64,000 bases of DNA from Nocardia cyriacigeorgica NBRC 100375 (GTDB taxonomy: Bacteria > Actinomycetota > Actinomycetes > Mycobacteriales > Mycobacteriaceae), in assembly GCF_000308555.1 (NCBI RefSeq), contig NZ_BAFY01000074.1:30282-94281 (forward strand), in the 5' to 3' direction. Within the stretch, counting starts at the first letter, position 1. Each line of letters opens with the position of its first letter. The translations under genes were made by a program, and so were the position numbers. Below the pieces are notes generated by a model. The model saw nothing but the letters and a program-made list of their open reading frames with translations. It was not told the origin of the DNA and did not search any database. This document shows, piece after piece, positions 24,993-32,638 of the stretch.

Positions 24993-27323
24993 CTACGAAT
25001 CCCATGGGTCGGGGCCGCTGTCCGGATGCAGGTGATCCAGATTGGCCACGCGGTTGGTCCACCTCGCCAAGTTGTGGAGGTTGGCATCGGTCGGATTGCG
25101 GTAGTAGGCGTATGCGGCAGCCCGCTGCTCGGTCGCGACCTCATGGCCGATCTGCCAGCGGGTGAAGCGGTTGACACTGCGCCAATCCGCCGGGGTTACT
25201 GCACGACTGAGTGCCACATCGTCGTCCCAGTTCGCGCGTACCCGTTGCACGAAAGCGCGATCGATGCGAGCGCCCGGCGGCGGTTCGTTGGTGTGGCGGA
25301 CGAAGTTGTCGGCCGCAATGGCCGCCTGGGCCGCGAACACTCGTACGACCTCGGGGTTGGCGGTGTCCTGATGGTTCTGCACCGCGCGTGCTGCCGCGAT
25401 CGATTTCTGCAGCGGTGCGAAACCATACGGGTTGTGCGAAGTACTTGCCTTCTGTACGGCGAGCGCACGAAGTCCCTGCTGGGCAGCCTGGTGGCTGGCG
25501 CCCGCGGCGATCAGAGTGGAGGTCATGAAGCTATCGGGGACCCTGCTGTCGCCGAGGCCGTCGATAGCGGCGGCAACACCGAGCTCTGTGCCTATGCCGC
25601 CGACACCCAGATTGTCACCGCCGACTCCGCCCGCGCGAATCAGCGCCTTGTCGAGCCAGTTCGCTCGGTTGTAGGCGTTCCACTGATGCGTGTCCATACG
25701 ATGCTGGGCTGTCGCGATGTTCGCCAACTCCGAGCGCTTCTTGCCTCGTGCCAGCGGATTGAGCGGGCTGGCGGTGCGCATCGCGAGCCACGCGGTTACG
25801 GGGGAGGAGTTGATCGTGTTCAGCGCTGCCAGGCCGGCCACCGCACCGAACCCGGACCCCCCGCCGCCGCGCACCGCGCTCGCGACGCCCATACCGAGCG
25901 CGGTACCACCACCGCCCCCGCCACCCGATGACTGCCCGCCTTGGATGGCGAGCGCGAAACGGTTGGCGATCCAGTCGTTACCACGGTCCAGGCCCTTGCT
26001 CAGACTCCGCAGTTGAGATATTGCCACGACTTCGACGACCCCGGCGATGACGAGCACCGCGAACACCTGTCCGCGCGCCTGGTCGAAAAGATTGCCCATG
26101 AACAACATGTAGACGCCGAGGAACACCGTGAACACGACCATCCGCACCGCTGCTACGAAGCTGTCGACGATATTGCGCACGAGGAAGGTCTGGGTCGGCC
26201 CGTAGACGAATCCGCCGGCCGCGAAACCGAATATCGACAGGAAGCCGTGGTAGATACAGTCCAGCGCGGCCTTCATGATGCGTACGCCGAGGTAGACGGC
26301 GAACATCAGCAACAGGGTGGCGCAGACGAGCAGGATCAATCCTGTGCCTACCTGTCCCATAGTCGGATTGTTGGCCCGGTGGTGCGCTGCGCTGTCACCG
26401 CAATCCTCGATGGCCCGTTTGACGTCGCCGTCGCTGCCCGCCAGCACGCCGGACGTCCACGCCGCTCGGCAGCCCGGCCGCTCGTCGACGACGTGACCGA
26501 AGTTCCAGACCTGCAGAGGTTTACGAGCGAAGTTGTCGGCCAGGTCTTCCTGCATGGTCGGCACCAGGGTGCGCGGATTGGGGCTTGCGTTCCCGTTCAA
26601 GCCTGCCGCCACGGAGATCCCGAGATCGCGCCCCTGTGCGAGGAGCCCGTCGGAGGACAGCACCTCGCCTAACGGATCAGCGAGGGCGATCGGGCCGAGG
26701 ATGGCTACCGTCACCATCGTCACGACCTGCACCGTCGCCTTGGCGTGGTAGCCGCGAGCGACGAACCATGCGACGAAGAACGCGCCGATGGTCGCCGCTG
26801 TCAGCAGCACTATGGGAATCGCGATCTGCCCGGTCAGCGCCTCGGCAACACCGCGCAATGCGTTCGCGAACATATCCAGCCAGCGGAAATCCAGCGCGAA
26901 GCCGACGACCCAACTGGCGAGGATGGTGATGGACATGTAACCGATGAACAACAGACCGAGTATCGTCCACAGCACGGTATTGCCCGGATTCAGGAAGCTG
27001 CCCTTATCGGTGGCGAAGATGTAGCTCGACAACGGTACGCCCTGCGAGTCACGGACATTGGTGAATCCCAGGCCGTCGATCTGCGAGGTTCCACTCTGAG
27101 CGGTCGCGACCGCGATGACACCGATGATCATGGGCACCACGAGTAACGCGAAGACGATGCCGAGCAGCCAGGCAACCCGGCGGCGGGCCGGACGCTCGGA
27201 GATCCATGCGCCGAGGCGTCGCAGCAGCGCCTTGGGCTCGTACCGCTCGAGGTCGAGTGCCGGTCCATACCTGTGGGTCTCGCGGCGTTTGGTGGGCCGC
27301 AGCAGGGTGTCAGTAGCCGACAT
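24993..27323 (-). CDS. large polytopic VirB6/TrbL-like conjugation membrane protein
   Basis: In this 776-residue protein, residues 1-430 hold seven or eight membrane helices (VAWLLGIVFALLVVPMIIGV, VLWTILGLLFIGYMSITILA, and others) interrupted by an extracytoplasmic loop with two cysteines (about residues 215-330). A Gly/Ser hinge with a run of eight glycines is followed by a 280-residue soluble, Ala-rich C-terminus containing many His-Gln-Trp residues. VirB6/TrbL/TcpH subunits share this architecture of a membrane core plus a cytoplasmic tail. The gene overlaps the upstream transglycosylase gene by 14 bases and converges on the NlpC-like gene with only 10 bases between stops. Confidence 0.6.
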   Translation of the reverse strand: MSATDTLLRPTKRRETHRYGPALDLERYEPKALLRRLGAWISERPARRRVAWLLGIVFALLVVPMIIGVIAVATAQSGTSQIDGLGFTNVRDSQGVPLSSYIFATDKGSFLNPGNTVLWTILGLLFIGYMSITILASWVVGFALDFRWLDMFANALRGVAEALTGQIAIPIVLLTAATIGAFFVAWFVARGYHAKATVQVVTMVTVAILGPIALADPLGEVLSSDGLLAQGRDLGISVAAGLNGNASPNPRTLVPTMQEDLADNFARKPLQVWNFGHVVDERPGCRAAWTSGVLAGSDGDVKRAIEDCGDSAAHHRANNPTMGQVGTGLILLVCATLLLMFAVYLGVRIMKAALDCIYHGFLSIFGFAAGGFVYGPTQTFLVRNIVDSFVAAVRMVVFTVFLGVYMLFMGNLFDQARGQVFAVLVIAGVVEVVAISQLRSLSKGLDRGNDWIANRFALAIQGGQSSGGGGGGGTALGMGVASAVRGGGGSGFGAVAGLAALNTINSSPVTAWLAMRTASPLNPLARGKKRSELANIATAQHRMDTHQWNAYNRANWLDKALIRAGGVGGDNLGVGGIGTELGVAAAIDGLGDSRVPDSFMTSTLIAAGASHQAAQQGLRALAVQKASTSHNPYGFAPLQKSIAAARAVQNHQDTANPEVVRVFAAQAAIAADNFVRHTNEPPPGARIDRAFVQRVRANWDDDVALSRAVTPADWRSVNRFTRWQIGHEVATEQRAAAYAYYRNPTDANLHNLARWTNRVANLDHLHPDSGPDPWDS

Positions 27324-28518
27324 AGGACTGCCCTTCCCGTACTCGTGCCACGCCGGGCACCTCGCTCACCGAGCCGTAACGATCCACCGCATACCGGACC
27401 CCGGCAATGATGTTGTCCACTGGATTCCAGATATCCCGGTGGCCCGGCAACGCATAGGAATTGAACGTCGGATCGATCGTCTGCATCAGCCCTTTGGATG
27501 GAATGCCGGCCGCCGCATTGCTGTCCCAGTTGTTGATGGCATGCGGGTTGCCGCCGGACTCGTGCTGGATGATCAAGGCGATATCGGCCGGGCTGATCTG
27601 CGAGGTGTCGTAGCCGTTGGCCCGCAGGATCTGCAAAGCTTCGTTGATCCACTGGCCCTGCTGACCGGATGGCATCCGTCGGGGCGGGCCGGAGCCGATG
27701 CGGCGGGAATCGGGATGTGTCACGCTGCGCCGGCGACGGGGGCGGGTCGGCCGGGATTCCTGGACATAACGCCCCGCCAGCGCAGCCACCCGATCCGCGG
27801 TGACGACCGCGGCGGCCTGGCCCTGGCCGAGGACGGTGCCCGCACGCTGGAGGGCATTGCCGAGGGTCGTCATGACCAGCTGCCTGCCCGCCGCGGTGTC
27901 GTCGACGCTACCGAGTGCGGTCAGGGCCGTATTGACTTCGGCGATGATGGACTGAACCGCCGCACGCCCCTTCGTAGTGGAGTCGGCGGCGCCTTCGAGG
28001 ATGCGGGACAATTCGGTGTTCAGATTGCCCATGGCATCGCCACGTCGAGATATCTGCTGGTCGGTAGCCAGGTACTGGGAGCCCATATCGCCGTCGAGGA
28101 CCATGGGTCCGGTGGGGCGTCCCACGGGCATGGCCGGGGGAGCGAAGGTCTGTCCGGTCTCGGCGGTCGGCGCGCCCGCGCCGTACTGGGCGGCGATGGC
28201 GGCCAGGGCGCCCAGGGCGGCCGTCGCCATCGGCGCGGTCGCCATTGCGCCGGCTGCGTCCGCGCGGGCCGCCGAGGTGGCTGTCTGGGTTGTTGTCTCG
28301 CCGCCGGCCGGAGCCGCACCGGGGGCCCTGACGGCGGGCGTCGCGGTACTCGGGGTGGGTGTCGATGAACCACCCGTACCCGCGGGCAGTGTGCGACCGA
28401 GGTTGTTCCGCGGTGCCGGTTCCTTCTTGCGCCGGGTCGCCGAGGTCGCCGCACCGGCAGTGACGCCCCGACGGTCGTCGGTATCGCTATCGGGGGTTTC
28501 GCGGGTCGGGGTGGCCAT
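27310..28518 (-). CDS. lytic transglycosylase (SLT) with helical N-terminal module, copy 1
   Basis: This 402-residue protein has a Thr/Pro/Ala-rich disordered N-terminus, a helical module of about 90 residues at 165-255 (AVQSIIAEVNTALTALGS ... ADRVAALAGRYV), a basic linker (RPTRPRRRRS), then an SLT domain at about 290-402. The catalytic Glu is in IIQHESGGNP, followed by SKGLMQTIDPTFNSY and GVRYAVDRYGS. Such enzymes open peptidoglycan for secretion or mating channels. No signal peptide is present, so export may use the neighbouring machine. It is a tandem duplicate of the next gene, and its ATG shares one base with that gene's TGA. Confidence 0.8.
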   Translation of the reverse strand: MATPTRETPDSDTDDRRGVTAGAATSATRRKKEPAPRNNLGRTLPAGTGGSSTPTPSTATPAVRAPGAAPAGGETTTQTATSAARADAAGAMATAPMATAALGALAAIAAQYGAGAPTAETGQTFAPPAMPVGRPTGPMVLDGDMGSQYLATDQQISRRGDAMGNLNTELSRILEGAADSTTKGRAAVQSIIAEVNTALTALGSVDDTAAGRQLVMTTLGNALQRAGTVLGQGQAAAVVTADRVAALAGRYVQESRPTRPRRRRSVTHPDSRRIGSGPPRRMPSGQQGQWINEALQILRANGYDTSQISPADIALIIQHESGGNPHAINNWDSNAAAGIPSKGLMQTIDPTFNSYALPGHRDIWNPVDNIIAGVRYAVDRYGSVSEVPGVARVREGQSYVGY

Positions 28519-30032
28519 CAGTACCCCACGTACCTTCGGCCGCTACGGACGGCCACCACACCGGGCACGTTACTGACCGATCCGTACCGGTTGATGGCAT
28601 AGCGAACGCCGGCGACGATATTGTCGACCGGGCCGTAGATGTTGTTGTATCCGGGAGCGGCCCACCGATTGAACGTCGGGCCGATGGTCTGCATGAGCCC
28701 TTTGGAGGGAGTCCCCTTGGCGGCGTTGCTGTCCCAGCCGTTGTGGGCGTTCGGGTTGCCGTTGGATTCGTGCTTGATGATGATCGCGATGGCTTCGGGA
28801 TCGATCTTGCTGATGTCGTAGCCCATCCGCCGGAGCACCTCCATCGCCTGCTGAATCCATTGGCCCACAGTGCCACCCGGAATTCTGCCCCCTGGCTGGA
28901 CGGCGCCGGTCCCGCTGGTTCCCATGTTCACCTGCCTGCCGGTGAGGTTGTGCAGGTACTGGTTGGTGAGCCGGTTGATGGCGGCGGCGGTTTCGGTGGC
29001 GCTCATCTGGCCGCCGGAGACGATGCCGTGGGCTTTCTGCAACGCGGCCGTCAGGATCTGATGGACCTTCTTCTGCCCGGCACGGGTGTAGGCCTGCGGC
29101 CCGAGCTCGGCCAGCGCCACGTTCACTTCCCGCAGCAGGGAGGTGACGGCCTTCTTGTCCACCTTGTTCGTTCCGGCCAGTCTCATGATGTAGGCGGCCA
29201 GGTTATTGTCCAGATTGTTGAACGCCCGCGCGGCGTTGCGCTGGAACATCTGCTTGGCGCGCACGGCCGTCGCTGTCGCACCGGAGGACGTTCCGTTCGG
29301 CCGCACACCCCACCGTTCGCGTAAAGCCTTGACCTGTGGGTCTTTCGTCTCGCCCTCGCCGTAGACGGCAGCCAGTGTTTTCAAGGTCTTCAATGCCCGC
29401 TCGGCTTCCGGAGACAGGCCTACATGGCCGCTCGTGCCCGCTTCACCACCGGGCGTCGCACCGGTACCGGTGGCCGAGCCTGGAGCGCCGCCGCCCTGCT
29501 GTGCGCCGGCCGGGGCCCCCGATCCGCCGCCACCGAGCAGCCCCGACAGGGCCGACGCGATCATGGGCAGCGCGCCGAGCGCCATCACGCCCGCGGTCGC
29601 TGCCACGGGAAGCGCGTCCTCGATCATGTCGGGATCTATGCCGCCCGGTGGAGGTTCCTCGCGATGTTCTGGCGGCGGTTCCGGAGGCGGACCCGGTGCG
29701 GTGGTGGCAGGATCCGTGCCGACCGGTGTGCCGGGCACCGCGTGCAGCGGAATCGGCGGCATGCCCGGTCCGAACCAGGTGGCAGCCGGTGCCGAGGTGG
29801 CGGGGGCAGGAGCGGCAGCGGGCGGACCGGACTGTCCCGGCGCGGCCGTTGCTCCTTGGGGCGCGGGCGTGGCGCCGTCGGACTGTGCGCCCGGCGGCGC
29901 CGTCGGCGCGCGGCCCTGCTGACGTTCACCTTTCGGCGCCCACGGCGAAGGAACGTGCGGCGAATTCTCGGTTGCCGCGTGTTCTTCGGCCTCGCTCTCG
30001 GCCGGAACCGGTGAAACCTCCGCGCTGGTCAT
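28518..30032 (-). CDS. lytic transglycosylase (SLT) with helical N-terminal module, copy 2
   Basis: This 504-residue paralogue of the downstream gene has a long Pro/Ala-rich N-terminus (about 1-135), a Gly/Ala hydrophobic patch (GVMALGALPMIASALSGLLGG), and a helical module at about 280-375 (AVTSLLREVNVALAELGP ... TAAAINRLTNQYL). Its SLT domain has the catalytic Glu in IIIKHESNGNPNAHNGW and SKGLMQTIGPTFN. The last 100 residues are nearly superimposable on copy 1. ATG 30032 is chosen because AGGCGG lies six bases upstream; the open frame continues to 30242 without coding character. It is the first gene of the minus-strand operon with the VirB6-like protein. Confidence 0.78.
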   Translation of the reverse strand: MTSAEVSPVPAESEAEEHAATENSPHVPSPWAPKGERQQGRAPTAPPGAQSDGATPAPQGATAAPGQSGPPAAAPAPATSAPAATWFGPGMPPIPLHAVPGTPVGTDPATTAPGPPPEPPPEHREEPPPGGIDPDMIEDALPVAATAGVMALGALPMIASALSGLLGGGGSGAPAGAQQGGGAPGSATGTGATPGGEAGTSGHVGLSPEAERALKTLKTLAAVYGEGETKDPQVKALRERWGVRPNGTSSGATATAVRAKQMFQRNAARAFNNLDNNLAAYIMRLAGTNKVDKKAVTSLLREVNVALAELGPQAYTRAGQKKVHQILTAALQKAHGIVSGGQMSATETAAAINRLTNQYLHNLTGRQVNMGTSGTGAVQPGGRIPGGTVGQWIQQAMEVLRRMGYDISKIDPEAIAIIIKHESNGNPNAHNGWDSNAAKGTPSKGLMQTIGPTFNRWAAPGYNNIYGPVDNIVAGVRYAINRYGSVSNVPGVVAVRSGRRYVGY

Positions 30033-30124
30033 CGGCATCCGCCTATCAGGTGCCCGGCGCCGGTGGACACGGCAACACCCGTGAGTGATCGGCGGAGGTT
30101 CATCCGGCGCTTCCTCCTGCGTCG

Positions 30125-30144
30125 GTCCCCGGCGTCCCGGGGAC
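30125..30144. repeat. perfect inverted repeat in the divergent control region 30033-30405
   Basis: The arms GTCCCCGG and CCGGGGAC pair over 8 bases with a CGTC loop. The surrounding 373-base region has no gene. It separates the minus-strand transglycosylase operon from the plus-strand accessory genes and also holds the composite element at 30232-30264. A half-copy of that element, CCCCACACCTG, can be read on the minus strand at about 30190-30200. Confidence 0.45.
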
Positions 30145-30231
30145 AGGGTCATGGCCCTGGCGATAGGTGCGGGCAAAGCCCGCCCATGGACAGGTGTGGG
30201 GAGTTTCATCCTGACTCGTGTCACCGCAGGA

Positions 30232-30264
30232 GGTATCCCCACACTTGGGGATACCTAACAATGG
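30232..30264 (+). promoter_or_regulatory. composite promoter element heading the accessory gene cluster
   Basis: A 9-base perfect inverted repeat (arms GGTATCCCC and GGGGATACC, 30232-30240 and 30247-30255) contains the core CCCCA-CACT-TGGGG at 30237-30250. Seven bases after the core come ACAATGG (30258-30264), whose AACAAT serves as a -10-like box. The same core, spacing and ACAATGG recur at 41190 and, on the other strand, at 46944-46971. The leader to the gene at 30406 would be about 135 bases. Confidence 0.6.
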
Positions 30265-30405
30265 GGGAGGTCAGAAAGGGAGTCACACATGGTCGGCTGC
30301 CGTTGTTCGATTGTGCAGCGAGGTCGTCCGGACCTTGCTGCGAATCGTCGCGGTCGAATATCGATCACCGTGTGCGGCCGTGCTCCTCGCCGGCGTAGGT
30401 GATGC

Positions 30406-32628
30406 ATGGGTCTCTTCGACGGCATCAAGAACTTCGCCAAGGATCACTGGGACGACGTATTGGTCGGCGCCGCCAGCGTCGCCGGCTTCGCGCTCGGTGG
30501 TCCGGCAGGTGCGGCGCTTCTCGGCGGTGTCGTCGGAGGTGCTACCGCTGCCATACAGGGTGAAGACATCCTCATGGGCGCCGGACTCGGCGCCGCGGGC
30601 GGGCTTCTCGGCGGTCTTGGTGGCTTCGGCGTGCGGGGCGCGATGTTCGCCAAAGGCGCCGCTTTGGAAGCCGCTGAACGTGGCCTGAAGCTCGGCGCCG
30701 ACAAAGCCGCCAAACTGGCGGCGAATCAGTCCGGCCGATTTTCCAGCGTGATACCAACCGCGCTCGGCGGCGCCGCCCGCACCCCGATGAGGACTTACCT
30801 CGGGCTGGTTTCCGCGGCGACGATGCCCTATGGGCTGAAGTCGAGTGTCGAACAGGCGCTTGCCGAGAAGAAGCAGGCGGTTCCTCCGACTTTCGACGAC
30901 GTACCGGTTATCGATATCAGCGACAAGGACCCCGTGCCGACCGGGATGCCGCATGTCTACATGCCCGACCCGAACCGGTTGCCGAACGGCCTCGTGCTGT
31001 CGCCCGGGGTGGAATCTCGCTACCGATCACAACTTCCCGCTATGTACATCGGGTGCTGGAAGAGCTTCGGGGAGAAGGGCAAAACCGACCCGCCCAAGGC
31101 GCCGGACACCTCCGACATCAAGGGGGCCGGTATGTCGAACCTCCCCTCGTACATCGAGAAGGTGCATGCCCTGCGTGCCGAGACCGCGCTGCTGAAGGAG
31201 CCGGAAGGGGCAATTGCCGCGCTGGTGTCGGAAGCGGCAAAGGCGTCGAATGACGGTCAGACCGCGATCGGAGCGGGCATCGAGGCACTGACAGCCATGG
31301 CCAAGATCAACCCCTCCGATTCCGAGACACTGGCGCTGATGATCGAGGCCGAGGAACTACCGCTGACCACACTGAAATTCGGCCCCGATGGATCGGTCAC
31401 CGAGGACGCTTATGTCGTCTCGCTGATCGACTTCGCGGCAACGGATTCGGAAGCGACTATGGAACTGGCCATCGAGCAACTCGAAGAACTGGCGCAGAAG
31501 ATCGAAGCCGTGAAGCCGGAACCGCCGGAAGACAAGGATGACAAGGTAGACCCGTTCGCCCGTAATCCGTATACGGGCAATCCATACACCGGTAATCCGT
31601 ATCAATACCAGTACCAACAGCAGCCCCAGAACCCCGGAGACCTCACCGCACCCCCACCGTGGGAATGGAACAGCGGCGACCAGCTCGGCACCGGCCAGGT
31701 GCCTAGCACCACGACCACCGCGTCGACACCGAACAGGTTCGATCGCGATGGCCTCGACCGGGTCGCTGCGAACCCAGGCGAGGGTGGATCCGGTGTGGGC
31801 GTGAACACCGGAACTGGTGGTCTCGGCACCAACCCGACTACTGCCGGGCTGTCGCAGACCGGTCTGTCCGCCCCTGTCGCTTCGCCCAGCAGTGCCGGAC
31901 CGGATATCGGATCAATGATTTTGCCGGGCTTGTTGAGCCAGATGATGAACGGTGCCAACGCGGCCGGGCAAGGACCCGGAAGCGGTGACGAACACAGGGG
32001 CCGCCGGGAACGTGACGATCGTCCGGGTCGAACCGGTTCACAGACGCCAGGCACCAAGCCGGTGGCTGCCTCTGGGCAATCCGGTGCGCCTACACAGGGC
32101 CGACCGTCGCAGGCATCGCCGGCCGGCCGTGTGGCGACTCCGGTTTCGGCCCCGGCGGCGATGCCACCGCGTGGACCGGCGCCGCAGGAAGGAAACGTCG
32201 TATACACATTTCCTGATGGCCGGACCCAAGAGGTGTCGGCGGTCGTCGCGCAAGCCCTCGACGGCGCCATCGGCAACAAGGCGGGCACCGACGCCCGCGG
32301 CTCTTATGCCAAGACTTCGATCTCGTGGACCGATGACAGATCGATCGGCCGGCGAGTCGACCCGAACCAGCTGATGACCGGAGACGTCGCCGTGTGGTCG
32401 GACTGCGCTGCGCTCGTCGTCGCCTTCCCCGGCGAACCCGAACCGACCTTGGAGGTGATCGTGGACGGCGAGCTGCGTCCGTTCACCGGCGACATGACCG
32501 GCAAGCAAGGCGGCTTCGGGTCGTTTGTCGCCTTCCAGCATCCGCCAGGTATCGAGAAGTCGGCGCCGGGCGATGGCGCCGTGACCGATACCGAACACCA
32601 CGCCGCGGTCGCGGCGATGCCGGCATAG
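30406..32628 (+). CDS. ESX-locus glycine-zipper protein with shared C-terminal domain (1)
   Basis: The function of this 740-residue protein is unknown. It begins with an amphipathic helix (MGLFDGIKNFAKDHW), then a long Gly/Ala-rich stretch at about 22-75 (GFALGGPAGAALLGGVVGG) of the glycine-zipper kind able to enter membranes. Residues 240-370 are helical. NPYTGNPYTGNPY repeats at about 386 begin a Pro/Gly/Thr-rich disordered region, which contains the Met/Leu patch SMILPGLLSQMMNG at about 503. The last ~125 residues (VYTFPDGRTQEVS ... LMTGDVAVW ... ELRPFTGD) form a domain shared with the proteins at 32639 and 43389. It is probably an ESX substrate or scaffold. Start ATG 30406. Confidence 0.6.
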   Translation: MGLFDGIKNFAKDHWDDVLVGAASVAGFALGGPAGAALLGGVVGGATAAIQGEDILMGAGLGAAGGLLGGLGGFGVRGAMFAKGAALEAAERGLKLGADKAAKLAANQSGRFSSVIPTALGGAARTPMRTYLGLVSAATMPYGLKSSVEQALAEKKQAVPPTFDDVPVIDISDKDPVPTGMPHVYMPDPNRLPNGLVLSPGVESRYRSQLPAMYIGCWKSFGEKGKTDPPKAPDTSDIKGAGMSNLPSYIEKVHALRAETALLKEPEGAIAALVSEAAKASNDGQTAIGAGIEALTAMAKINPSDSETLALMIEAEELPLTTLKFGPDGSVTEDAYVVSLIDFAATDSEATMELAIEQLEELAQKIEAVKPEPPEDKDDKVDPFARNPYTGNPYTGNPYQYQYQQQPQNPGDLTAPPPWEWNSGDQLGTGQVPSTTTTASTPNRFDRDGLDRVAANPGEGGSGVGVNTGTGGLGTNPTTAGLSQTGLSAPVASPSSAGPDIGSMILPGLLSQMMNGANAAGQGPGSGDEHRGRRERDDRPGRTGSQTPGTKPVAASGQSGAPTQGRPSQASPAGRVATPVSAPAAMPPRGPAPQEGNVVYTFPDGRTQEVSAVVAQALDGAIGNKAGTDARGSYAKTSISWTDDRSIGRRVDPNQLMTGDVAVWSDCAALVVAFPGEPEPTLEVIVDGELRPFTGDMTGKQGGFGSFVAFQHPPGIEKSAPGDGAVTDTEHHAAVAAMPA

Positions 32629-32638
32629 GAGGATCTCG

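Noticed and set aside
31540..31620. Short tandem repeat coding NPYTG units, considered as a CRISPR or satellite repeat
   Set aside because: It is an in-frame repeat within a disordered protein region with degenerate bases and no spacers.
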